31,187 nucleotides of DNA from CAZCBD01 sp964496755 (GTDB lineage: Bacteria; Bacteroidota; Ignavibacteria; Ignavibacteriales; Melioribacteraceae), in contig CAZCBD010000004.1 in NCBI GenBank assembly GCA_964496755.1, positions 1 through 31,187 on the forward strand. The letters run 5' to 3'. Every line of letters begins with the position of its first letter. Position 1 is the first letter of the stretch. Under the pieces are notes generated by a model that saw nothing but the letters and a program-made list of their open reading frames with translations, did no database searches and had not been told where the DNA came from. The position numbers and the translations under genes were made by a program. This document shows positions 7,139-15,980 of the stretch, piece after piece.

Positions 7139-10100
7139 TTTTTCCTGAAAAATGATTTTTTTAAAGATTCATCAATTGCAAATTTGAACGAATTAATGTT
7201 TACAGGCTTGGTAAAAACATATTCTATTCCAATCTCTTTAAAATCTTCCGAAACGGAACTGTTAATACTATCGCAAAGCAATATAAAACCCGGTGAATAC
7301 ATTTCTATTCTCGCATCAATTTTTTGCAATAAATCGTAAGCAGATTTTTGTTGAATTTTATGATTAGAAATTATAAGTGGTGGTTGCTTAGTTTCGATTG
7401 TATCAAATGCTTCATCAAAATTATTAACCGATATCACATCATAATCGGGCAAAATATTCTTAATCAATTTTTTATAAAGAATTCTATCGGTAGTTCCGGA
7501 TTCAATTAACAAAATATTTTGAGACGATACCGGTATTGTAAAATAAAAATCAGAACCTTTACCCAATTGACTTTCAACCCAAATCTTACCGTTATGCTTT
7601 TCAACAATATCTTTGCATAGAGATAATCCCAGACCACTTCCCTGTTCACCCTCAGTACCTTTTAATGTAAATTTTGTATCAACATTAAACAATTTTGGCA
7701 AGTCTTCTTCTTTAATACCCGTACCGGTATCCGATATTTTAAATTCAACTACTCCCTTATCTATTTTAGGAATTGCTCTCACTGAAATTTCGCCCCCTTT
7801 GGCCGTAAATTTAATCGCATTGGAAAGCAAATTACTAATCAGCTGCATAATGAGATTCTGATCAGCAAAGATAATTAAATCTTCTTCAATTCGATTAACC
7901 AAATTAAGTTCCTTTTGAATAGCTGTACCGGTTAACATCTGAAGAATTTTTCCAACTAGAATTTTTGCATTAATTTTTTCAGGAGAAAATTTAATTCTAC
8001 CGGTTTGCAATCTTGTCCAATCTAAAAGTGAATTAACCAAAGAAAGCATATTGCGCGAAGATTCTTGAATAAATTTAATATACTCCCTTTGTTTATCGGC
8101 TTCTAAAGAATCATCACTTAACAAAATATCAGTAAACCCCAAAATTGAACTGAACGGTGTTCTTAAATCATGTGAAATTATTGATAAAAACCTATCTTTT
8201 GTTTCATTTAGATTTTTCAAATTTTCATTAAATTTTTGTAATTCTGCTTCGGCACGCTTGCGAGGAGTAATATCACTAACCAGTCCGAAAACATTCACTA
8301 TTTTCCCAACAGCGTTCCTTTTGATAGTTATTTTATTTTGAATCCAAACAACATTCCCTTCGGAATTTATAATCCTATAATCAAATTCATCCGAATTTTT
8401 TAACGAATTCCTATACAATCTTTTTAATCTCTTGAACAAATCCTTGCTATCGTTCGGGTGTACAATACGCAGCCAAAGTCGTTGATCAGAAATAAATTCT
8501 TCAGTAGTGTAGCCCGTTATTTTTTTAACCGCCGGTGTTACAAAAAACATTTTAAGTTTACCATCCACAATTTCCGAAGTCCAAATAAATTCATCAATAT
8601 TTTCGGTTATGCTCCGATATCTCTCTTCTGAAATTGCCAACGCCGCCTGTGCTTCGCGCTGCCCTGAAATATCTCTGAATATCGACACAATAAAAGTTTC
8701 ACCATCCGAAATATATGTTGATACAGAAGCCTCCAAAAACATCTCGGTATTATCTTTTCGTTTACCGATAAAATCGTAGACTACTGATTTTGAATTACCT
8801 TGAAGTATTTCTTTATAAATTTTTGAAACTTTTACCCTGCTTTTGGGTGAAACAAAATCAAGCAAATTCTTTTTTTTGATCTCATCAACTGCATCGTATC
8901 CAAATATCTTGGCTAACGATTTATTTGCGAATATTAATTTATTTTGCGTTTGAAGTAATATTCCGTCTATCGATGTTTCAATTATTGATTGTGACAAAAG
9001 CAAACGATTTTCATTCTCCTTTTTTTCCGTGATATCAGATAAAATCAAATTATAGGATAAAGGTCGATTGTTAAAATCTAATATTTGATTTATGCTTGCC
9101 TGCACTATTATTTTTGAATTTTCTTTATTTACCAGTGGAATTTCGGAACATATTTTTTTGTCGGAATATAGTTTCCCGAAAGTTAAATCATTTTCGGTTT
9201 TGAATTCCGGTTCAATTAGATCAATAAAATTCAATTTCTCTATTTCGGTTTCTTCCAGTTGCAGAAAATTTTTCAATGCCGGATTAATATAGCTAAAGGA
9301 ACCATCCAAATTAAGAATACATATGTATTCGGTCGAATTGGTAACGATGCTTCTAAATAATTCCTCTGATTTTCTTAATTGGTTCTCATTTATCTTCCGA
9401 TCGGTAACATCATTGCATAAGAATATAATTTCATCCGATTCTTTAACCTTAAATATTGTAAGCTCAATATATTTGATTTTTTTATCTGATGACGATAATT
9501 TAATTTCGGTTTTAAAACTTTCCTCATTTTGTAATTCAGTTTTTAAATTTTCAATGAATTCAGCTGTAAATCCTTGTAATATTCGTGAAATTTTCTTTCC
9601 GAAAATTTCACTTCGCGAGTATTCGAATATTTTTTCTGCTCCACGATTCCAAAAACATATTTCCAAATTAGTATCAATCTTGAAAACAGCAGTAACAATA
9701 CTGGTGATTATCGATTCATATGATCTTAATTCCTCGATTTCCGTTTCCAGCATCTTCAATTTTTCATCACCCGGCACATCAATTTCATTTCGATTGTTAA
9801 GATCTTTTTTCTCAACTTTCATTTCATTGAACAAAATCAAAACGAAATTTTCAGCAACACTATTACCAAATAATTTTATAAATGTTAATTTAAGATTGAT
9901 TTCCTCACTCACATTATTTAGCAAAAATTCCTTTACAATTTTTGTATCACTAACTTTTAATCTACCGAAAATTTCATCAATCTCATTTGAAATGTTTGTT
10001 GAAAACAGTTCATTAATTTTCATTTGTTTTTGGATTAAAAATTTAATTTTTTTCAATGAAAACCGTTCGGGAATATATTTGATTAATCCTGAAGAATCAG

Positions 10101-10533
10101 CAATCAGAAAATAATCACAAAATTCTTTCAGCGCAGTAGCAAAATATTCATCCGAAAAGACTTTATAGTGATGCAATTCACCTTCGGTTTGCATGTCTTC
10201 AATTAATAGAATACCTCCGGCTATTTTTCCTTCTTCAATAAGCGCTGCCCCTTTTACAATTATACTTATTTCATCTCCACTTAATGTTTGAAATCTTTTT
10301 ACCGTTTTTTCGAAGCTAAATCCGCTCTTAATTTTTTGCAATTCTATTGAAAGGTTAAAATCTTCAAATAAATCTATTTCAAAAATATTAGCCCCTAGAA
10401 TATTTCCATTATTATATTCTTTAATTAAATTGAATTTGAAAAGATTAGAATTCACATTATTGATTATGCCATTCCCATCAAATGAAATTATCCCAATTGG
10501 TAGTGCTTCAATTATATTGCTGATATCCATCAT
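7135..10533 (-). CDS. Soluble multi-PAS hybrid-like histidine kinase with degenerate receiver domain
   Basis: 1132-residue sensor kinase with no signal peptide or membrane segment. I read about six PAS-like domains (roughly 5-115, 130-240, 270-378, 388-505, 510-625, 632-760); the last three are the clearest (for example EERYRSITENIDEFIW). HisKA follows with FLSIISHDLRTPF (phosphoacceptor His788). The ATPase domain has N-box NLLSNAIKF (901-909), G1 DTGTG (935-939) and G2 GSGLGLSL (965-972). The C-terminal segment, about 1006-1125, has receiver-like layout, but its phosphorylatable Asp appears replaced by Asn1057 (LIISNHKI) and the acidic pair by Glu1011-Ser1012; the conserved Lys (FTKP, Lys1109) is kept. 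No response regulator gene is adjacent. Consecutive ATGs mark the start, with AGGAT upstream. The signal is unknown; multi-PAS soluble kinases often sense redox, gas or small molecules. Confidence 0.88.
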   Translation of the reverse strand: MMDISNIIEALPIGIISFDGNGIINNVNSNLFKFNLIKEYNNGNILGANIFEIDLFEDFNLSIELQKIKSGFSFEKTVKRFQTLSGDEISIIVKGAALIEEGKIAGGILLIEDMQTEGELHHYKVFSDEYFATALKEFCDYFLIADSSGLIKYIPERFSLKKIKFLIQKQMKINELFSTNISNEIDEIFGRLKVSDTKIVKEFLLNNVSEEINLKLTFIKLFGNSVAENFVLILFNEMKVEKKDLNNRNEIDVPGDEKLKMLETEIEELRSYESIITSIVTAVFKIDTNLEICFWNRGAEKIFEYSRSEIFGKKISRILQGFTAEFIENLKTELQNEESFKTEIKLSSSDKKIKYIELTIFKVKESDEIIFLCNDVTDRKINENQLRKSEELFRSIVTNSTEYICILNLDGSFSYINPALKNFLQLEETEIEKLNFIDLIEPEFKTENDLTFGKLYSDKKICSEIPLVNKENSKIIVQASINQILDFNNRPLSYNLILSDITEKKENENRLLLSQSIIETSIDGILLQTQNKLIFANKSLAKIFGYDAVDEIKKKNLLDFVSPKSRVKVSKIYKEILQGNSKSVVYDFIGKRKDNTEMFLEASVSTYISDGETFIVSIFRDISGQREAQAALAISEERYRSITENIDEFIWTSEIVDGKLKMFFVTPAVKKITGYTTEEFISDQRLWLRIVHPNDSKDLFKRLKRLYRNSLKNSDEFDYRIINSEGNVVWIQNKITIKRNAVGKIVNVFGLVSDITPRKRAEAELQKFNENLKNLNETKDRFLSIISHDLRTPFSSILGFTDILLSDDSLEADKQREYIKFIQESSRNMLSLVNSLLDWTRLQTGRIKFSPEKINAKILVGKILQMLTGTAIQKELNLVNRIEEDLIIFADQNLIMQLISNLLSNAIKFTAKGGEISVRAIPKIDKGVVEFKISDTGTGIKEEDLPKLFNVDTKFTLKGTEGEQGSGLGLSLCKDIVEKHNGKIWVESQLGKGSDFYFTIPVSSQNILLIESGTTDRILYKKLIKNILPDYDVISVNNFDEAFDTIETKQPPLIISNHKIQQKSAYDLLQKIDARIEMYSPGFILLCDSINSSVSEDFKEIGIEYVFTKPVNINSFKFAIDESLKKSFFRKN
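7138..7162 (+). terminator. Weak A+T hairpin terminator for the GH13 gene, inside the kinase 3' end
   Basis: ATTTTTC (7138-7144) can pair with GAAAAAT (7147-7153) and is followed by seven T (7156-7162). The stem is almost entirely A-T, so it would be weak. It begins at the last base of the GH13 stop codon and lies within the last codons of the opposing kinase gene. Confidence 0.35.
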
Positions 10534-10703
10534 TCTTACTAATCCTGTTTAATTATCCTTTAGAAGATATTGGTTTTTCATTAAACATTAAAGCGTCTAT
10601 TCTATTTTAATGAAATCGCCGATTCGGATTTATTAAGTATAATTTTATCGAGATATTTTTCCTTGTATAATTTAAAATTAATTTATAATTTTAAATATTC
10701 AAA

Positions 10704-10822
10704 ATGTTCATACAAGTATATTGAAAAATATATAGCCCAAATTACTTCCCCCGTAATTTGGTTAATCTCATTTGAACATCTCTTTTTATTTTTTTAGAGT
10801 GGGCTATAGCCCACTTTTTTTT
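10704..10822 (+). ncRNA. Candidate structured RNA with its own terminator (gene-free interval)
   Basis: The 304-base interval 10534-10837 holds no plausible protein gene. On the + strand it contains an outer inverted repeat ATGTTCA (10704-10710) / TGAACAT (10773-10779). This encloses a perfect 9-bp hairpin CCAAATTAC (10737-10745) / GTAATTTGG (10753-10761) with loop TTCCCCC, and is followed by a G+C-rich hairpin and T-run. TATAGCCC (10731-10738) is also complementary to GGGCTATA (10801-10808), giving a possible alternative fold. TATAAT motifs occur at 10638-10643 and 10666-10671, without convincing -35 boxes. Layout suggests a roughly 110-150 nt small RNA on the + strand. Alternatively it is the 3' untranslated region of waaA on the - strand. 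No known RNA family was recognised. Confidence 0.35.
10798..10822 (+). terminator. Strong intrinsic terminator reading on the + strand
   Basis: The perfect palindrome AGTGGGCTATAGCCCACT (10798-10815) forms a 7-bp, G+C-rich stem with a TATA loop and runs into an uninterrupted T-tract (10815-10822). On the - strand the hairpin is followed by CT and then an A-run, so it is not a canonical terminator for waaA. No + strand gene ends here. Confidence 0.7.
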
Positions 10823-10837
10823 ATGTGTAGCTTATTC

Positions 10838-12115
10838 TTATGTGTAACTTTTAATTTTAGAATAGATTTTTTCGGAAGCACCTGTTTTCGAGATAACAAA
10901 TTCCTTGGCTTTTCCACCTGTTCTTTTTCTAAAGTTTTCATCGCTAAATAACTTGCGAATTATTCTATAGGCTTGTTTTTTATTGTGAACTATGAAACCG
11001 CCTTCATCTTCAGACAAAGCAATTGCCTCTTGCGAATTTTCAATTTTTGGTCCGTAAATAACAGGCACCCCATAAATTGCGGGTTCCAGAACATTATGTA
11101 TTCCTTGTTTAAAACTACCTCCCACATAAGCCAAATCGGCATAATAGTATAAGGTAAGTAAAATACCAATAGAATCAACTAATATTATTCGCTCATTATT
11201 ATAACTATTCATGTATGAAAAGCGTATGGTGTTAAAGCTTCTGTTTAATTTATTTTCTAAATTTTCCAGTCTGTTTATAGTAGGTTCATGGGGTACAAGA
11301 ATTACAACAACATCTTTATCCCTCTCTAAAAGTTTTAAGAAAGCCGGAATTAAAACATGTTCATCAGCTTCCCACGAAGACCCGATAACAAAAACCTTTT
11401 TGCCATTAAACATTCCTTCAACAAACAATCTCTTGCTTGAAACAGTTTTGCTTTTATTAGAGACCCGATCAAAGCGTGTATCACCAACAGTTTCTATTCT
11501 TGCGCCACTGATATTAAATAATCCGAAATTTTCAGTATCCTTTTCCGAAATAGTTAAAATCTTAGTAACCGAAGCATATATAAGCCTATGAAAAGAGCGG
11601 ATTACGGGCAAAGCTCTTAAAGTATTTTCCTTCATTGTGGCATCCACTATTAGGGTAGGAATATTTTTTCTGTGCAGTTCAAAAATATGATTTGGCCAAA
11701 TATCATACCTCATCATAATTGCAATATCAGGGCAAATTAAACTTAAAAAACGCTTTGCATTTTGTGTGGTATCAAACGGAATATAAGTAACCGCATTCAC
11801 TTTCGGATAGTTTTTGGAATTAATATAGCCTGATGGCGAGAAAAACGATGCAACAATATTTACATCCATATTTTTTTTTAGTAACTCAATAATTGGCTTT
11901 GCCTGTTCAAATTCACCCATTGAAGCCGAATGAATCCAAATCATTTTCTTACTTCTATCAATATCCGCCAAATCAATAATTAAATTTTCAAATAATTTTT
12001 TTCTATCTTTCAATCCTTTTTTTACTTTAGGATTTATCAGTCCGACAATTGAAAAAAAGAATTTTAACAAACTAAGTACAACAGTGTTATATAGTAGTTT
12101 CAACATTAATCTCAT
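10838..12115 (-). CDS. waaA: 3-deoxy-D-manno-octulosonic acid (Kdo) transferase
   Basis: Membrane-associated GT30 enzyme that transfers Kdo from CMP-Kdo to the lipid A precursor, the first step of LPS core assembly on the cytoplasmic face of the inner membrane. At 425 residues it matches the usual family length. A hydrophobic N-terminal anchor (about 8-25) precedes IWIHSASMGEFEQAKP, where Glu68 in the MGEF motif corresponds to the catalytic glutamate. The C-terminal GT-B half has VFVIGSSWEADE, VPHEP, YYADLAYVGGSF, HNVLEPAIYGVPVIYGP. The gene starts 29 bases inside the end of the preceding heptosyltransferase gene; an ATG three codons in (12104-12106) is an alternative start with GAGATGAG just before it. 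It is the last gene of the leuS-to-waaA block. Whether it adds one or two Kdo units cannot be read from sequence. Confidence 0.95.
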   Translation of the reverse strand: MRLMLKLLYNTVVLSLLKFFFSIVGLINPKVKKGLKDRKKLFENLIIDLADIDRSKKMIWIHSASMGEFEQAKPIIELLKKNMDVNIVASFFSPSGYINSKNYPKVNAVTYIPFDTTQNAKRFLSLICPDIAIMMRYDIWPNHIFELHRKNIPTLIVDATMKENTLRALPVIRSFHRLIYASVTKILTISEKDTENFGLFNISGARIETVGDTRFDRVSNKSKTVSSKRLFVEGMFNGKKVFVIGSSWEADEHVLIPAFLKLLERDKDVVVILVPHEPTINRLENLENKLNRSFNTIRFSYMNSYNNERIILVDSIGILLTLYYYADLAYVGGSFKQGIHNVLEPAIYGVPVIYGPKIENSQEAIALSEDEGGFIVHNKKQAYRIIRKLFSDENFRKRTGGKAKEFVISKTGASEKIYSKIKSYT

Positions 12116-13118
12116 CTCTTAAGAATTTATTTATTTCTCTAATAACAATTTCCGGCGTTAGACTTTTCATACATTTGAAATGTCTTTTCGGGCAAGAGTC
12201 CTTACCAATATGCGAACAAGGACGGCATTTCAACTCATTGTTTTCAATAATCAAGTGCTTTGCTTTGTAAGGTGCAAATCCAAATTCCTTAACAGTTGAA
12301 CCAAAAATAACAACAACAGGCACATTCAAAGCAGTTGCCGCATGCATCAGCCCCGCATCGTTACAAACCATAAAATCACATTGCTTCATTGTGGGTGCCA
12401 TTTTTAACAATTGATTATTGGTTGCCAAATTAATTGAATTCTTTATATATATGGAAAGATATTTGCAAACAATGATATCATCTTTCCCACCAAACAATAA
12501 CACTCTGTATCCTTGCTCGGCTAATCTATTTCCCAATTCAATGTAATAATCAATAGGCCACATTTTTGTAATATGCATTGACCCGGGAGCAAAACCAACA
12601 TATTTGCAATCATCTTTTACTGCGGATTTAATATTGCCCGGCAGAAAAAGTTCTGCACCTTTTTCATCTAATTTTAATTCGGCTATGGCTTCTACATATT
12701 TTTCGGGAACGCTTTTTAATGGATTTAATTTCTTAAAATTAAAATGAACGAATAAAAACCTTTTTAAGGAGTGTTTTTTATAAACTATTTTTTTTCTTTT
12801 TAATTTTGAAGTTATTCTTTTACTTCTCTTGTTATTTTGCAAATCTAAAATCAAATCGTAGTTGTTTTCGCGCAATATCTGAATTAATTTTTCGCTATTA
12901 TCCTTTTTAGTTGAATATTGAAATATTTTATTCAAGTTTGAATTATATTTAATTGCATCAACAAAATTGGGCTTAACTAAAAAATCAATTTTTATTTCCG
13001 GATTTATATTCTTTAGTGCCCTAATAACAGGCGAAGTTAAAATTACATCTCCTAATGAACTTAGGCGAATAATCAATACTTTTTTAAATTTTTGCAATTC
13101 AATTTTCTTTTTTGCCAT
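12087..13118 (-). CDS. Lipopolysaccharide heptosyltransferase family protein (GT9, WaaF-like)
   Basis: 343-residue GT-B glycosyltransferase of family 9, expected to transfer heptose from ADP-heptose (or a related sugar) to the LPS inner core. The N-terminal motif IIRLSSLGDVILTSPVIRAL carries the catalytic-type Asp24. The C-terminal nucleotide-sugar half has GFAPGSMHITKMWPIDYY (174-191), FGGKDD and NDAGLMHAATALNVPVVVIFG (252-272, first 20 residues conserved). A cysteine cluster near the end (Cys297, Cys300, Cys308, Cys315; CRPCSHIGKDSCPKRHFKC) is a known feature of a WaaF-like subgroup and could bind metal. Five bases separate it from fbp and it overlaps waaA by 29 bases, tying it to LPS synthesis. 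Acceptor specificity (heptosyltransferase I, II or other) is not determined. Confidence 0.9.
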   Translation of the reverse strand: MAKKKIELQKFKKVLIIRLSSLGDVILTSPVIRALKNINPEIKIDFLVKPNFVDAIKYNSNLNKIFQYSTKKDNSEKLIQILRENNYDLILDLQNNKRSKRITSKLKRKKIVYKKHSLKRFLFVHFNFKKLNPLKSVPEKYVEAIAELKLDEKGAELFLPGNIKSAVKDDCKYVGFAPGSMHITKMWPIDYYIELGNRLAEQGYRVLLFGGKDDIIVCKYLSIYIKNSINLATNNQLLKMAPTMKQCDFMVCNDAGLMHAATALNVPVVVIFGSTVKEFGFAPYKAKHLIIENNELKCRPCSHIGKDSCPKRHFKCMKSLTPEIVIREINKFLRDEINVETTI

Positions 13119-13123
13119 ATCAA

Positions 13124-14143
13124 TTAGTTAGTTTTTTCTTCTTCTTCAATAAATTTACATACTTGATCAACCATTGGTGCACTTCCAATATATATAGGAG
13201 ATCTTTCGTGCAATTTTTTCGGTTGAATATCTAAAATTCTTTTTCTGCCGGTACTGGCTTTACCACCTGCAGATTCAACAATAAATGCCATTGGATTACA
13301 TTCGTACATTAATCTTAATTTACCTTTAGGTCTTCTTCTATCGGCCGGATAAATAAAGATCCCTCCGTAAATCAAATTACGATGTATATCGGCAACCATT
13401 GAACCTATATAACGAGCCGTATATGGTTCTTCCTTCCTATCAACAGCATCTTGTAAATATTTTATATATTTTTTTAATCCCGGATTCCAATATTTATAAT
13501 TACCTTCATTTAAACTATAAATTCTCCCTTCATTAGGTATCTTGATGTTTGGATGCGATAATAAAAACTCGCCAACGGCCGGATCAAGCGTAAACCCGAA
13601 AACACCTTCGCCTGTAGTATAAACAAATATCGTACTTGAGCCGTAAAGAACATAACCGGCTGCTACTTGCTCGGCTCCTTTCTGCAAACAATCGGAAATA
13701 TCATTACCGTTATTTTCCGGATGTCTTTTATAAATAGAAAATATTGTTCCGATGCTAACATTCACATCAATATTCGATGAACCATCTAAAGGGTCAAATA
13801 AAACAATATACTTGCCCTGATGATGGCCCGAGGGCATTTTAATTACATCCTCGTCTTCTTCAGAAACTATTGCGGCTATTAACCCAAAATAATCAAGTGT
13901 GGTTAATAAAACATTATGGGCATACACATCCAATTTTTTTACCAATTCGCCTTGAACATTTTTGTCGCCGGTATAACCTAATATGTCAACCAAACCGGCT
14001 TTATTTACTTCAAGTGAAATTACTTTTGCAGCTAAGGCAATATTTGTAAGAATCGAAGATAATTCGCCCGTTGCTTCGGGGTGTTTTTTTTCTCCTTCCA
14101 AAATATGCCGATCAATTGTTATTAACGGCTTATGAGCATTCAA
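13124..14143 (-). CDS. fbp: Fructose-1,6-bisphosphatase class I
   Basis: 339-residue cytoplasmic enzyme hydrolysing fructose 1,6-bisphosphate to fructose 6-phosphate in gluconeogenesis. Metal-binding motifs are VSEEDED (about 93-99) and FDPLDGSSNIDVNVSIGT (116-133, with Asp117 and Asp120). The class I signature KLRLMYECNPMAF (275-287) holds the substrate-binding Lys and catalytic Glu281, and SAGGKAST follows. The start codon is TTG (14141-14143): no ATG exists near the conserved N-terminus, and GGAG lies eight bases upstream. It sits between the ABC exporter pair and the heptosyltransferase, with gaps of 49 and 5 bases. Why it is grouped with LPS genes is unclear; supply of hexose phosphate for core sugars is a possible link (inference). 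Confidence 0.97.
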   Translation of the reverse strand: MNAHKPLITIDRHILEGEKKHPEATGELSSILTNIALAAKVISLEVNKAGLVDILGYTGDKNVQGELVKKLDVYAHNVLLTTLDYFGLIAAIVSEEDEDVIKMPSGHHQGKYIVLFDPLDGSSNIDVNVSIGTIFSIYKRHPENNGNDISDCLQKGAEQVAAGYVLYGSSTIFVYTTGEGVFGFTLDPAVGEFLLSHPNIKIPNEGRIYSLNEGNYKYWNPGLKKYIKYLQDAVDRKEEPYTARYIGSMVADIHRNLIYGGIFIYPADRRRPKGKLRLMYECNPMAFIVESAGGKASTGRKRILDIQPKKLHERSPIYIGSAPMVDQVCKFIEEEEKTN

Positions 14144-14151
14144 TTTTAAAA

Positions 14152-14155
14152 CTCC
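14152..14155 (-). promoter_or_regulatory. Ribosome binding site supporting a TTG start for fbp
   Basis: GGAG on the - strand, eight bases before the TTG at 14141-14143. The spacing is ideal for initiation at TTG. Confidence 0.6.
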
Positions 14156-14192
14156 AATTTATTTAATCTTAAAAAATTTAATCACTTAAAAT

Positions 14193-15980
14193 TTAATCTT
14201 GAATATTTATTTCTTGTTCTTTGTATTGCAGCTGATATAATCTGTAATAAATTCCTCTGTTCTTCAGTAATTCATTATGATTTCCAATTTCTTTTATCTC
14301 GCCTTTATGCAAAACAATTATTTTATTTGCCTTTTTAACGGTAGATAGCCTGTGAGCAATTACGATAGAGGTTCTATTTTCAAGCAGTTTTTCTATTGCT
14401 TTTTGAATTAATATCTCCGTATCAGTATCTACATTTGAGGTTGCTTCATCTAAAATAAGTATATCGGGGTTAAATGCAAGCGCTCTGGCAAAAGATATTA
14501 ATTGCTTTTGACCAAGACTTAAAGTAGCTCCTTTTTCTCTAACCTGAGTATCAATTCCGTCGTTAAGATTTTCAATAAATTTATCCAAACCAACTATTTT
14601 TATCACCTCTCTGACTTTGAAATCGGAAATGCTTTCATCTCCCAAAGAAATATTTGATTTTATTGTACCTGAAAAAAGGTAAACATCCTGCAAAACAGTA
14701 GCAATTGATTTCCGTAATTTTTTTTTCGGAAGTTTGGTTATGTCAATATTATCAATTAATATTTTCCCATCTTGGATATCGTAAAATCTGTTTAACAAAT
14801 TTATTATACTCGTTTTTCCAGCTCCGGTTGCACCAACAATCGCTACAGTTTCTCCGGGACAAATTTTGAACGATATATTTTTCAAAACAAAATCTTTATC
14901 ATTATATGCAAAAGAAACATTTTCAAATTCAATTTTACCTTTTACATTTTCTAAATCAATCGGTTTTTTATTCTCGTGTAAAATTGTTTGATTATCCAAT
15001 ACAGAAAATATTCTTTCGCTGGCAGCCATTGCCGTTTGCAATACATTATATTTTTCCGATAAATCTCGGATAGGCCTAAAAAACATTTCCGTATATTGAA
15101 CAAACGCAAATAAAACTCCAATTGTCATTACCCCATCAATCACTTTGCCGCCGCCATACCATATTATAAGAGCAACTGCAATTGAACTTAAAAATTCAAC
15201 AGTAGGGTAGAAAATTGCATAGTAAAAAATTGATTCAATATTTGCCTGACGATAGGCTTTATTTATTTCCGAAAACTTTTTTTGTTCTTTTTTTTCACGA
15301 TTAAATAACTTTACTATGTGCATTCCTGAAATATGTTCCTGCATAAAAGAATTTAATCTACTAACCTGCTTGCGTACTTTTCGGTAAGCCTCTCTTGCTT
15401 TCTTCCGAAACAAGAATGTAGCATAAATTAAAATTGGTAATACAGATAAAGTTATAAGCGACAAATTCCAAGACATGTAGAACATAAATACTATAATTGA
15501 AACAATAATAAAAACATCGCTAAATATATTCACAATTCCGGCCGAAAACATTTGATTCAATGCTTCAACGTCGTTCGTAACTCTAGTAACATTTTTTCCT
15601 ACAGGAGTTTTGTCAAAATATTTTAATGACAATTTTTGAATATGCCTAAAAACTTCTGTGCGTATTTTATAAATTATACTTTGACCCATATACTGTGTAG
15701 AATAAGTAATTACATACTGTATAACTGCCTGCAATATTAAAGTAGCAAAAAGTATAATTGTTATGGTAATAAGCCCTTTATAATTTGAGGTTGAAATATA
15801 ATCATCAATTGCAACTTTGGTTAAATAAGGACGAACTGAACTTAAAAGCGCAAAAAGAATATTTAAAAGAATGGCAAAAGCAATCAATTTTTTATGCGGT
15901 TTGATATACTTTAACAATCGGCGCATAAGCCTTGAATCATATCCTTTTCCTGCTATTTCATCACCAAAAGAAGATTTCAT
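14193..15980 (-). CDS. ABC exporter half-transporter, catalytically complete partner (TM288-like)
   Basis: 595-residue type IV ABC exporter half. Six transmembrane helices (about 30-300) are followed by the nucleotide-binding domain: Walker A GATGAGKT (383-390), signature LSLGQ (487-491), Walker B ILILDEATSNVDT with catalytic Glu512, and H-loop His543. The non-consensus signature (Leu instead of Gly in LSGGQ) combined with an intact Walker B Glu is what heterodimeric exporters such as TM287/288 and BmrCD show in their catalytically competent chain. The gene overlaps its partner by one base (TAATG), so the two are very likely translated together as a heterodimer. Substrate unknown: a drug, lipid or LPS precursor is possible. 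Neighbouring LPS genes and the general similarity to MsbA hint at lipid export, but specificity cannot be read from sequence. Confidence 0.92.
   Translation of the reverse strand: MKSSFGDEIAGKGYDSRLMRRLLKYIKPHKKLIAFAILLNILFALLSSVRPYLTKVAIDDYISTSNYKGLITITIILFATLILQAVIQYVITYSTQYMGQSIIYKIRTEVFRHIQKLSLKYFDKTPVGKNVTRVTNDVEALNQMFSAGIVNIFSDVFIIVSIIVFMFYMSWNLSLITLSVLPILIYATFLFRKKAREAYRKVRKQVSRLNSFMQEHISGMHIVKLFNREKKEQKKFSEINKAYRQANIESIFYYAIFYPTVEFLSSIAVALIIWYGGGKVIDGVMTIGVLFAFVQYTEMFFRPIRDLSEKYNVLQTAMAASERIFSVLDNQTILHENKKPIDLENVKGKIEFENVSFAYNDKDFVLKNISFKICPGETVAIVGATGAGKTSIINLLNRFYDIQDGKILIDNIDITKLPKKKLRKSIATVLQDVYLFSGTIKSNISLGDESISDFKVREVIKIVGLDKFIENLNDGIDTQVREKGATLSLGQKQLISFARALAFNPDILILDEATSNVDTDTEILIQKAIEKLLENRTSIVIAHRLSTVKKANKIIVLHKGEIKEIGNHNELLKNRGIYYRLYQLQYKEQEINIQD

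Noticed and set aside
9323..10114. A 263-codon open frame on the + strand opposite the kinase gene
   Set aside because: It lies wholly antisense to well-supported PAS/kinase coding sequence, has no recognisable domain and is explained by codon bias of the opposite strand in A+T-rich DNA.
10619..10627. Short palindrome CCGATTCGG upstream of the kinase gene as an operator
   Set aside because: Only four base pairs per arm and a single occurrence; not enough to call a binding site.
10737..10761. Hairpin CCAAATTAC/GTAATTTGG as the waaA terminator on the - strand
   Set aside because: On the - strand it is followed by GCTATATATTTTTC, not an immediate T-run, so it is not canonical; kept only as part of the candidate structured RNA.
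11211..11591. A 126-codon + strand frame opposite waaA
   Set aside because: Antisense to conserved waaA motifs, with no domain; an antisense shadow.
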